Shown here piece by piece: positions 1-5,444 of a stretch of 5,557 bases of DNA (its first letter is position 1; every line of letters begins with the position of its first letter). This DNA comes from Planctomycetota bacterium (GTDB lineage Bacteria; Planctomycetota; Planctomycetia; Pirellulales; Thermoguttaceae). The stretch is taken from assembly GCA_021784975.1 (NCBI GenBank), contig JAJYGU010000091.1:1-5557 (forward strand), given 5' to 3'. The notes under the pieces are model-generated. The model worked only from the letters and a program-made list of their open reading frames with translations, ran no database searches and had not been told where the DNA came from. Both the position numbers and the translations under genes were made by a program.

Positions 1-236
1 AAGGGCCGGTAATCTTCCAAGTCAAAGATGTAGACGGTGGCGGCCAGCACGAAGCCGCCCGCCGCCAGGGCCACGCCGGCCATCACGTCGAAGCCGATCC
101 AGAGGCCCCAGGGAGTGGCGTCGGAGAGATTGGTTACCGCGCCTAAGCCGCGGAAGAATCGCACCACGGTGACCGCCGCCAACACGCCCACCAAGGCCCA
201 AAGGGTCGTCTTCAGCACTGATAGTCGGTCAATCAT
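1..236 (-). CDS. HybB/HmcC/NrfD-like polytopic quinone-interacting membrane subunit, N-terminal part
   Basis: Only the first 78 codons are present; the gene continues past the left edge. I translated it by hand from ATG at 236-234. The peptide begins MIDRLSVLKTTLWALVGVLA, a first membrane helix, then has RFFRGLGAVTNLSDATPWG followed by LWIGFDVMAGVALAAGGF and a second helix. The GLGAVTNLSD-PWGLWIGFD-GVALAAGGF block is the recognisable N-terminal signature of HybB/HmcC proteins (NrfD/PsrC superfamily), which exchange electrons between a membrane quinone and a partner ferredoxin. The partner here is very probably the four-cluster ferredoxin just upstream, separated by about 100 bp of repeat-derived sequence. 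A Shine-Dalgarno-like AAAGGGA at 247-241 lies 4 nt before the ATG. The family call is firm. Whether the complex serves a hydrogenase (HybB), Hmc/Dsr-like electron flow or another enzyme cannot be decided here. Confidence 0.88.
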   Translation of the reverse strand, partial: MIDRLSVLKTTLWALVGVLAAVTVVRFFRGLGAVTNLSDATPWGLWIGFDVMAGVALAAGGFVLAATVYIFDLEDYRP

Positions 237-260
237 CGTGTCCCTTTGATGCACAAAATA

Positions 261-384
261 CCAAGCACGAAAAGCCAATTCCCAAACAAATTCAAAATCA
301 GAAAATCAAAGCTTCAAAAACTGCCGCTCGTTTGCGTCATTGGGATTTCTCCTCTTTTGAATTTGTCTGGGATTTGGTGCTTGG
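261..384. repeat. AT-rich dispersed repeat, two copies in inverted orientation
   Basis: CCAAGCAC (261-268) and CCCAAACAAATTC (281-293) reappear in reverse complement as GTGCTTGG (377-384, exact) and GAATTTGTCTGGG (359-371, 12 of 13). The order and rough spacing are kept, so these are two inverted copies of one element around a 65-nt centre. The stretch is far richer in A and T than the flanking genes. It fills the gap between the ferredoxin and HybB-like genes and supplies the last codons of the ferredoxin. It resembles text I know as a dispersed intergenic element of planctomycete genomes. The transcript could fold into a long imperfect hairpin between the two cistrons. Confidence 0.7.
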
Positions 385-1209
385 AATTTCGGATTTCCCA
401 GTGTGCTCCTCTCGCTCCGCGAGAGGGCGACCGTCACGCGGAGCGTGACGACTACTTTCTGCCTCCGCGGCTAGTTTCATGCGGCGGCCGATGATCCAGT
501 TCGTCCCGGCCATCAGCCCCCCCATCAACAGGATGATCGGCGGCACTTCTTTCAACGCGGCCCAACTCCGTTGGGGCAGCGGCTGGCCGTCCAATTCCGG
601 CTTCCAGGCGAGGAAGTCCAAGGGAATATCGGAGATGTAGAGCACCGAGGTGCCCCCCACCTCGTGCTCGCCGTTGACGATTGGAACGTACTTGCCAGGA
701 CTGGCCCGCAAGCGGCGATGGGCTTCCGCCAGCAATTCCGCCCGATCGCCGAAGATGGCTGCCTTCTGCGGGCAGGCTTCCACGCAGGCCGGCAACTTGC
801 CCTCCTTAAGCCGCGGATAGCACAACGTACACTTGCGAACGTAAGGCACCGCCCGGTCCCACTGGTAGCGCGGGATGCCAAAGGGACAGGCCACCATGCA
901 GTAACGGCAGCCCATGCACCGCTGGCCGTCGTAGATCACCGGTCCCTCGGGGGTCTTCTGCATGGCCCCCACCAGGCAGGCACTCACGCAGGCCGGCTCA
1001 AGACAGTGGCGGCACTGCTGCTTGACGAAATGGTCCTCCGGCCGGCGGAGAATCGTCGAGAAGCGGGTGGCCGAAAGACCATCGATCGTCGCCTGCTCGC
1101 GCCAAGGCCGATCGGGCCTCAAGCCATTCACTCGCTTGCACGCCTTGACGCACCGCTGGCAGCCGGTGCAGAGCGTGGTGTCAATGAGCATCGCCGGTTG
1201 CGAGTTCAT
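337..1209 (-). CDS. Four-[4Fe-4S] ferredoxin subunit with C-terminal membrane anchor (HmcB/DsrO/HybA-like)
   Basis: This 290-residue protein has sixteen cysteines in four ferredoxin-type sets: C14/17/20/24, C66/69/74/78, C98/101/104/108 and C127/130/142/146. That arrangement is typical of the electron-relay subunits HmcB, DsrO and HybA, which pass electrons between an NrfD/HybB membrane subunit and a catalytic or cytochrome partner. A hydrophobic helix at about 222-240 (VPPIILLMGG...NWIIG) followed by GRRMK looks like a membrane anchor, as in HybA. I chose ATG at 1209 because it forms an ATGA overlap with the stop of the upstream gene and has AAGGAGG (1226-1220) 10 nt before it; an upstream in-frame ATG at 1275 would add 22 unlikely residues. 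No Tat or Sec signal is visible at the N terminus, unlike many HybA/DsrO relatives. Residues from about 254 to 290 are encoded by dispersed repeats and are probably not part of the fold. Confidence 0.9.
   Translation of the reverse strand: MNSQPAMLIDTTLCTGCQRCVKACKRVNGLRPDRPWREQATIDGLSATRFSTILRRPEDHFVKQQCRHCLEPACVSACLVGAMQKTPEGPVIYDGQRCMGCRYCMVACPFGIPRYQWDRAVPYVRKCTLCYPRLKEGKLPACVEACPQKAAIFGDRAELLAEAHRRLRASPGKYVPIVNGEHEVGGTSVLYISDIPLDFLAWKPELDGQPLPQRSWAALKEVPPIILLMGGLMAGTNWIIGRRMKLAAEAESSRHAPRDGRPLAEREEHTGKSEIPSTKSQTNSKEEKSQ
408..426. repeat. Palindromic element, 8-bp arms, CTCTCGCTCCGCGAGAG core
   Basis: CCTCTCGC (408-415) and GCGAGAGG (419-426) are perfect reverse complements around the loop TCC. 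The element lies inside the 3' end of the ferredoxin reading frame. It shares the nine-base centre CGCTCCGCG with the neighbouring palindrome at 432-450, but in the opposite orientation. No T-run follows on either strand, so it is not a convincing intrinsic terminator. Confidence 0.75.
432..450. repeat. Palindromic element, 8-bp arms, CGTCACGC-GGA-GCGTGACG
   Basis: CGTCACGC (432-439) and GCGTGACG (443-450) pair perfectly around GGA. Read on the minus strand it encodes RHAPRD in the ferredoxin tail (from residue 254). I recognise this GTCACGCTCCGCGTGAC unit as a common dispersed palindrome in planctomycete genomes. It marks the point where the conserved protein ends and the repeat-derived tail begins. 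Confidence 0.75.
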
Positions 1210-1907
1210 ATCGGCTCGCCCTCCTTCCCGAGCGCTACGCCCACCTTGCTTCCCGCGTCCGGCGGAAAATGCCACGCCAACTCGGACACCAGTTGCGTGG
1301 CCGGCAGCAAGACCATGTGGCTGAGCTTGGTGATTGGCGCCAGCACCAGAACCAGATTGGCGCTCATCACGTGGGTAAGTAACGTCGCTTCATAAGCAAA
1401 CGGGTTCAATCTCGGGTGCATGACCAAGAGCCCCGAAATGAAGGGGACGGCCACCACCAGCGGCAAGGCATAGTCTTGGAACCGGCTTAGGACTCGGGCG
1501 TCGGGCGACGCCATCCGCTCGATCACCAGCGCCAGGGCGGTCACGATGGCGGCTACGGTCAGCAAGGTTGCCAGAGAGTTGGGCAGGGCCGGCCAGGCGA
1601 AGCCCACTGCCGGCCCCCAAAGTGCGATGTGTCCCGCCAGGAACAACGGCACCAGGATCACGGAAACGTGGAACACCAAGGTGGTCAGGCCAAACAGCGG
1701 CCGATTGCCTAAACGGTCGGTCGGAATCAGCCACTTCAAGGTGGCGGCCAGCAGCCGCCGCGAAACCACTTCCTTGTCGCCCGCGCGAAGCCAGGCCCGC
1801 GCGATCTCCCAAATGGTGATCGCCAGCCGGCGGGCCAGCCCTAAGATCATGAAGGTCAGGGCCGCCCAGAACATCGGACCACGCGCCCACGCAAGCCAAG
1901 CTTCCAT
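1206..1907 (-). CDS. NarI/HmcE/DsrM-like membrane cytochrome b subunit
   Basis: The 233-residue protein is about the size of E. coli NarI (225) and has about five hydrophobic segments: near 12-32, 72-98, 112-130, 148-165 and 175-200. Histidines suited to ligate two b hemes are H80 and H93 in the second segment and H179 and H197 in the last; the 18-residue spacing of the second pair equals that of NarI H187/H205. Such subunits oxidise or reduce membrane quinone and pass electrons to a cytoplasmic HdrD-like partner (HmcE-HmcF, DsrM-DsrK), and such a partner is encoded immediately upstream. The ATG at 1907 has GGAG 6 nt before it. The stop at 1206 overlaps the ferredoxin ATG. The histidine assignments are my reading from spacing and position. 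Calling it specifically HmcE or DsrM goes beyond the data. Confidence 0.87.
   Translation of the reverse strand: MEAWLAWARGPMFWAALTFMILGLARRLAITIWEIARAWLRAGDKEVVSRRLLAATLKWLIPTDRLGNRPLFGLTTLVFHVSVILVPLFLAGHIALWGPAVGFAWPALPNSLATLLTVAAIVTALALVIERMASPDARVLSRFQDYALPLVVAVPFISGLLVMHPRLNPFAYEATLLTHVMSANLVLVLAPITKLSHMVLLPATQLVSELAWHFPPDAGSKVGVALGKEGEPI
1220..1226 (-). promoter_or_regulatory. Strong Shine-Dalgarno of the ferredoxin gene
   Basis: On the minus strand AAGGAGG lies 10 nt before ATG 1209, inside the last codons of the cytochrome b gene. It supports the start at 1209 and coupled translation across the 4-nt ATGA overlap. Confidence 0.7.
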
Positions 1908-1954
1908 CCGTTTCTCCGTATTCTATTGGTGCCGGGCTTTCCCGCTCACTCAAT

Positions 1955-1981
1955 GTCAGGCTAGGAAGCCTGACCTACCTC
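1955..1981. repeat. GTCAGGC palindromic dispersed repeat, copy 1
   Basis: GTCAGGCT (1955-1962) and AGCCTGAC (1967-1974) are perfect 8-bp arms around AGGA, followed by CTACCTC. It differs at one base of 27 from the copy that starts 44 bp further right. The TAG stop codon of the HdrD-like gene (1977-1975) lies inside this copy. The element sits between that gene and the cytochrome b gene. No T-run follows in the direction of transcription, so a terminator role is weak. Confidence 0.8.
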
Positions 1982-3402
1982 TGCGTGTCGTACTCGTTGT
2001 CAGGCCAGGAAGCCTGACCTACCTCCGACTGTGACTGTTCGGCAGGGGCTGTCGGCGGACCCTTCACGTCGATCACCTTCAGCAGCAGGTCGTGCAAGCC
2101 CACAACTTCCACCTCGTCCAGGCCGTTGTCCTCGCACACTTCCCGGAGCTGTTTCTTGCAGTTGGCGCACGGAGCCACCACATACTTGGCGCCGGTGGCC
2201 CGAATCTGGTCGGCCTTGCGTTTGCCCATCAACCCGGTGCGGAAGGGGCGAATTTCGTCGATCGACACGGTTCCCCCTCCACCTCCGCAACAAAGGTTCT
2301 CGCTACGGTTGGGAGTCATCTCCACGAAGTCGCGGCAAATGGCTTTGAGGATCTCGCGGGGCTCCTCGGTGATCCGGCCGTTGCGGGCAATGTTGCAGGG
2401 GTCATGGTAAGTGACCCGCCCCTCGATCCGCTCGGCCTTCAAGGGGAGCTTGCCGGCTTCGAGCATCCGGTGGGCGTATTGGATGCAGTTGACCACCGGC
2501 GGGGCGTCCGGGCCGCCGAAGGTGGGAATGAACCATGCCGAGCGGGTCGCGTGGCCACATTCGCCCACCAACACCTTCCGCCCCTTGAGCCGGCGAACCT
2601 CGGCGATCACCTTGCGCACGATCCGCTCCATCATACGGTCGCTGTAGAACAGCCCGTAGTTGATGCCGTCGTAGTTGCCGGTGCCAATGGTCCACGAACC
2701 GCCGGTGACGTGCATCATCAAGGCGTTTCCCATGAGCGTGTCGGCCTCCAGCAGATAGTCGGACACTGCCGGGAAGAAGACGTACTCGGACTGCTCCACG
2801 TCGAAAGGAAACTTGATTTCGACGCCGAACATCTCTTGAAGTTCCTCTTCCAGGAACTCGCAGGTGTCCCTCAGCCCCGGGACCGGAATGGCCGAGGTAT
2901 TGCCGACGCCTTCGAGCTGCTCGCGCACCGCCACCAGCAAGGCCTTGGGGATCAAGTCGATTTCGGCCAACAGCCAACGCGCCAGGTGGGTCACCAGCCC
3001 GTGGTCGATTCCCAGCGGGCAGGCAGCCTTGCACCGCCGGCAGGCTGTACAGCGGTAGTAGGCCTCGGCCATTTCGTCCAGATACTGGTCGGTGAGCGTG
3101 AAGCCGCCGAAAAGCCGGGCCTTCATGACCCCGGCGCGGGTGAAATAGCGGCGATACACGCGCAACAGCAATTCCGAGCGATGGCACGGGATGTCCCGCG
3201 GCTCCCGGGTGGTTTCGTAAAGCTGACACGAGGACACGCACCGCCCACACTTCGCGCTGAGACTGGCATAGGTGTCCAGCGCGAGATGGTAATTGCCAAA
3301 CTTGAGCACGGCCGCAAACGCTTCGAGGAACTTCCTCGGGCGATCGGTCACCTCCAGGGCCTTCGGCTCCACCTGATAGCTGTATTTTCCCGAGCGTGCC
3401 AC
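1975..3402 (-). CDS. HmcF/DsrK/HdrD-like cytoplasmic iron-sulfur protein
   Basis: The 475-residue protein carries an N-terminal cysteine group C52/C55/C59 with C73 as a possible fourth ligand, then a classical ferredoxin motif C118-x2-C121-x2-C124-x3-C128-P. Its C-terminal half holds one complete CCG domain: DPC336, CC371-372 and C412-x2-C415, the motif that in HdrB/HdrD binds a non-cubane [4Fe-4S] cluster. An earlier ECG at C282 looks like the remnant of a second CCG unit. This matches HmcF and DsrK, the cytoplasmic partners of NarI-type cytochrome b subunits, and such a subunit is the next gene. Dithiol/disulfide chemistry on an unknown substrate is a family-based inference. The start is GTG at 3402 with AGGAG 9 nt upstream, only 3 nt after the previous stop. 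No signal peptide is seen. The last 16 or so residues come from a dispersed repeat. Confidence 0.9.
   Translation of the reverse strand: MARSGKYSYQVEPKALEVTDRPRKFLEAFAAVLKFGNYHLALDTYASLSAKCGRCVSSCQLYETTREPRDIPCHRSELLLRVYRRYFTRAGVMKARLFGGFTLTDQYLDEMAEAYYRCTACRRCKAACPLGIDHGLVTHLARWLLAEIDLIPKALLVAVREQLEGVGNTSAIPVPGLRDTCEFLEEELQEMFGVEIKFPFDVEQSEYVFFPAVSDYLLEADTLMGNALMMHVTGGSWTIGTGNYDGINYGLFYSDRMMERIVRKVIAEVRRLKGRKVLVGECGHATRSAWFIPTFGGPDAPPVVNCIQYAHRMLEAGKLPLKAERIEGRVTYHDPCNIARNGRITEEPREILKAICRDFVEMTPNRSENLCCGGGGGTVSIDEIRPFRTGLMGKRKADQIRATGAKYVVAPCANCKKQLREVCEDNGLDEVEVVGLHDLLLKVIDVKGPPTAPAEQSQSEVGQASWPDNEYDTQR
1999..2025. repeat. GTCAGGC palindromic dispersed repeat, copy 2
   Basis: This is the same 27-bp unit as at 1955-1981 with T changed to C at 2006, which breaks the outermost loop-side pair and leaves 7-bp arms. 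It lies wholly inside the 3' end of the HdrD-like reading frame, where it encodes EVGQASWPD. That tail motif is one I associate with read-through of this repeat in planctomycete proteins. Confidence 0.8.
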
Positions 3403-3405
3403 CGG

Positions 3406-3777
3406 TCAATGCTCCTGCCTGCTGTTGGTGCGGGGAAGGTGCGTGCCGGCCGCACCAGGGCGATCTCTTCCTGGAACCAACTGCCCGCGAAGAAACAGGG
3501 CCAGCAGATGATCCACCGACCCCGAAACCCAGGAGATCACCCGGAAACCGCTGGTCCGCAACACGTCTTCATACATGCCCTGCATCCCACCGCAGATGAT
3601 CGTGTCGACCTGTTGGTCGCGGAGCAGACGCACCCGATCGAAGGGGTCCTGGCTGGAGAGCGGGAAGTCGATTTGATCGGTGACCGTGCCGCCGGCGACG
3701 GTGAAGATGGCCATGGTGGCGCAATACTCGAAGCAGGGCGCGACCGATTCTCCCATTCTTGGAATGGCAACTTTCAC
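3406..3777 (-). CDS. NifX/NifB-type iron-molybdenum-cluster-binding domain protein
   Basis: This 123-residue protein fits the dinitrogenase iron-molybdenum cofactor domain (NifX/NafY/MTH1175 group): the opening MKVAIPRMGESVAPCFEYC, the central DTIICGGMQGMYEDVL and the closing RVISWVSGSVDHLLALFLRGQL are the family's usual landmarks. Members bind or carry metal clusters, and stand-alone ones are often of unknown role. Cysteines C15, C19 and C62 are candidate ligands. No nitrogenase gene is in the window, so nitrogen fixation should not be inferred. As first gene of the unit it could be a cluster carrier or redox sensor for the iron-sulfur proteins behind it. The start is GTG at 3777 with GAGG 7 nt upstream. 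The tail after about residue 101 is polar and probably unstructured. Confidence 0.85.
   Translation of the reverse strand: MKVAIPRMGESVAPCFEYCATMAIFTVAGGTVTDQIDFPLSSQDPFDRVRLLRDQQVDTIICGGMQGMYEDVLRTSGFRVISWVSGSVDHLLALFLRGQLVPGRDRPGAAGTHLPRTNSRQEH
3412..3416 (-). promoter_or_regulatory. Shine-Dalgarno supporting the GTG start at 3402
   Basis: AGGAG on the minus strand, 9 nt before GTG 3402, overlaps the last codons of the NifX-like gene. No ATG is available near this position in the frame, so this site decides the start. Confidence 0.6.
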
Positions 3778-3811
3778 CCGCAGACCTCATTCACTTGCCG
3801 GTCTCCTCCAT

Positions 3812-3828
3812 AGCAGATGGCGGGCCGT
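3812..3828 (-). promoter_or_regulatory. Candidate sigma-54 (-24/-12) promoter of the redox operon
   Basis: Read on the minus strand, the site has GGCCCG (from 3826) and CTGCT (ending 3812). The GG and GC doublets are exactly 10 nt apart, as required. It matches 9 of 12 key positions of TGGCACG-N4-TTGCW; the T before GG, the A of CAC and the first T of TTGC differ. A start near 3801 would leave a leader of about 24 nt carrying the Shine-Dalgarno of the GTG at 3777. It is the only site with this spacing I found in the gap. GG-N10-GC alone is common by chance in GC-rich DNA. Confidence 0.45.
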
Positions 3829-3923
3829 AAGAAGAGAATCTGGGCCACGGTGGATAAGATCTTGGCGTCCAAGGAGTTGGCAGCCGAGTCCGAAGGATGG
3901 CCGATCCGCCGTTGTTCCACAAA

Positions 3924-3964
3924 TGAAACCCACGGCGTGTTTCACTATTTCAGCAGTGAAACAC
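3924..3964. promoter_or_regulatory. TGAAAC/GTTTCA inverted repeats, candidate activator-binding site
   Basis: GTGTTTCACT (3937-3946) and AGTGAAACAC (3955-3964) form a perfect 10+10 bp inverted repeat around 8 nt. A third half-site, TGAAAC at 3924-3929, pairs with GTTTCA at 3939-3944 across 9 nt. The block overlaps the last codons and stop of the activator gene. It sits about 140-160 bp upstream of the predicted sigma-54 start, the usual place for an enhancer-type site. No T-run follows on either side, so it is not a convincing terminator. That the neighbouring Fis-type regulator binds here is inference. Confidence 0.5.
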
Positions 3965-5330
3965 CCTCTGTATCGAGCGAGGGGGCCACCTTCGGAATGC
4001 CGTACCTGCTCATCTTCCTCCAGAGGGTGGTGCGGCTAATCCCCAATTCCGCCGCCGCCTGCCCCTGATGGCCTCCACAGCGAGCCAGGGCCGCGCGGAT
4101 CGCGTTGGCCTCGCTGGCTTGCAACGGCAGCATGGCGTCGACTTTCCGGACAGCAATCCCGGGATGGACTTTGGCCAGAAAGTCCTCCGGCAGGTGTCGC
4201 ACGTCGATCATCCCGTTGCGACAGAGCACAAAGCAGTATTCGATCAGGTTGGCCAACTCGCGGGCATTGCCGGGGAAATCGTGACGCATGAGGATCTCCA
4301 TGACCTCCGGGGTCACGCCCTGGATTCGCTTGCCCTGCTTGGCGTTGAAGCGCTCGATGAAGTGGTCGATCAGAAACGGGATGTCTTCGCGCCGCTCGAC
4401 CAAGGGTGGAACCGTCAACCGCACCACTGCCAGCCGAAAGTAGAGATCGTCGCGAAACTGGCCCCGGCTTACCAGGTCCGACAGCCTCTTATTGGTCGCG
4501 GCCACCACCCGGACATTCGCGTGTCTGGCCTCCACGCCCCCCAGCGGCTCATATTCCCGTTCTTGCAACAGCCGCAACAGCTTGACCTGAGTCTCGGGGC
4601 GTAGGTCGCCGATCTCATCAAAAAAAATCGTTCCGCCTTCCGCGCGGGTGATCCGGCCGGGCTTGTCCTTCTTGGCGTCGGTAAAGGCGCCCTGAAGGTA
4701 GCCGAACAACTCGGACTCGACCAAGTTGGCCGGCAGGGTGCCGCAGTTGACTACGACGTAGGGCCGTTTGCGGCGCGGGCTGAGGTTGTGGATCGCCCGG
4801 GCCAGCAACTCCTTGCCCGAGCCACTCGGTCCCTCGATCAACACGGTGCTTTCGCTGGCGGCCACGTCCGGCAGGATAGCGAAGATTTTCTGGAAGGCCT
4901 CGCTCTTGCCGATGATGTCCTCGAAGGTGTATTGGTTTTGAATCTCCCGCCGAAGCTGCTCGATAGTCGAGAGGTCGCGGAAGGTTTCGACCGCGCCCAT
5001 CAGGGTGCCGTCCTCGGCGCGGAGCACGGCGCTGCTGACACTGATGGGGATGGACTTGCCCCGTTGATTGATGATTCGGGCCGGCTGGTCGATGACCTCG
5101 CGGCCGGTGTCGAGGGTTTGCCGGATGGCGCACCCCTTCTCGCAGATGTCGGCGTGAAATACCTCGGAGCACTTCTGACCGATGGCTCGCTCGGCTGCCA
5201 CGCCCGTAATCCGCTCGGCCGCGTTGTTGAACGAGGTGATTCGCCATTGGCGGTCGACGGTAAACACCCCGTCGGCCACGCAGCGGAGCACGGTTTGAAA
5301 GAATTTGGCTTCGTTGGTTGGTTCCATCAC
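3945..5330 (-). CDS. PAS-AAA+-Fis sigma-54-dependent transcriptional activator
   Basis: The 461-residue protein has an N-terminal PAS domain (about 8-125), a sigma-54-interaction AAA+ domain (about 137-370) and a Fis-type helix-turn-helix (HQGQAAAELGISRTTLWRKM, 421-440). The AAA+ part shows Walker A GPSGSGKE (167-174), Walker B IFFDEIGD (235-242), sensor I VVAATN (275-280), the arginine region FRDDLYFRL (292-300) and sensor II FPGNAREL (352-359). The sigma-54 contact loop reads GAFTDA (214-219) instead of GAFTGA. There is no receiver domain, so it is not a typical two-component response regulator; the PAS domain, with C54, C63 and C67, is the likely sensor. The start is GTG 5330 or the adjoining ATG 5327; the upstream GGGG is 9 and 12 nt away respectively, so this is undecided. 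Its target is probably the redox operon immediately downstream. Confidence 0.93.
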   Translation of the reverse strand: MMEPTNEAKFFQTVLRCVADGVFTVDRQWRITSFNNAAERITGVAAERAIGQKCSEVFHADICEKGCAIRQTLDTGREVIDQPARIINQRGKSIPISVSSAVLRAEDGTLMGAVETFRDLSTIEQLRREIQNQYTFEDIIGKSEAFQKIFAILPDVAASESTVLIEGPSGSGKELLARAIHNLSPRRKRPYVVVNCGTLPANLVESELFGYLQGAFTDAKKDKPGRITRAEGGTIFFDEIGDLRPETQVKLLRLLQEREYEPLGGVEARHANVRVVAATNKRLSDLVSRGQFRDDLYFRLAVVRLTVPPLVERREDIPFLIDHFIERFNAKQGKRIQGVTPEVMEILMRHDFPGNARELANLIEYCFVLCRNGMIDVRHLPEDFLAKVHPGIAVRKVDAMLPLQASEANAIRAALARCGGHQGQAAAELGISRTTLWRKMSRYGIPKVAPSLDTEGVSLLK

Positions 5331-5377
5331 TCGAGTCTACCCCGTCTCGACGCGGATGTCACCCGACTTCTAGAGAG

Positions 5378-5424
5378 GGCGGCAAGCCTGCCTGGGACAC
5401 ATTCGGGTGGGTGGCAAACCCGCC
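5378..5424. repeat. Two imperfect copies of a 15-bp GGYGGCAARCCYGCC unit
   Basis: GGCGGCAAGCCTGCC (5378-5392) and GGTGGCAAACCCGCC (5410-5424) agree at 12 of 15 positions, 32 bp apart in direct orientation, in the 197-bp gap upstream of the activator. Each is partly self-complementary. They could be a further dispersed repeat or an operator shared by the divergent genes; nothing in the sequence decides between these. Confidence 0.35.
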
Positions 5425-5444
5425 GAGATTTGCAGCAAAACTGC

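Noticed and set aside
246..494. Plus-strand open frame of 82 codons
   Set aside because: It consists almost entirely of the dispersed repeats and palindromes described in this stretch; the peptide text (IPSTKSQ) is repeat read-through.
571..1395. Plus-strand open frame of 274 codons opposite the ferredoxin and cytochrome b genes
   Set aside because: It has no recognisable domain and fully overlaps convincing genes on the other strand.
1955..2025. CRISPR array
   Set aside because: There are only two units, with a 17-bp interval that is coding sequence. The same unit type is known to me as a dispersed palindromic repeat.
3406..3777. Evidence for nitrogen fixation
   Set aside because: The NifX-type domain occurs widely outside nitrogenase systems and no other nif-type gene is visible.
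2092..3813. Plus-strand open frame of 573 codons
   Set aside because: It lies antisense across the HdrD-like and NifX-like genes, whose cysteine motifs are unmistakable. Its product shows no family motif. Long antisense frames are expected in GC-rich genes.
3937..3964. Rho-independent terminator after the activator gene
   Set aside because: The hairpin has perfect arms but an 8-nt loop, and no T-run follows on either strand. The position fits an activator-binding site better.
5412..5434. TGGCA...TTGCA as a sigma-54 promoter
   Set aside because: The GG and GC doublets are 17 nt apart instead of the required 10.
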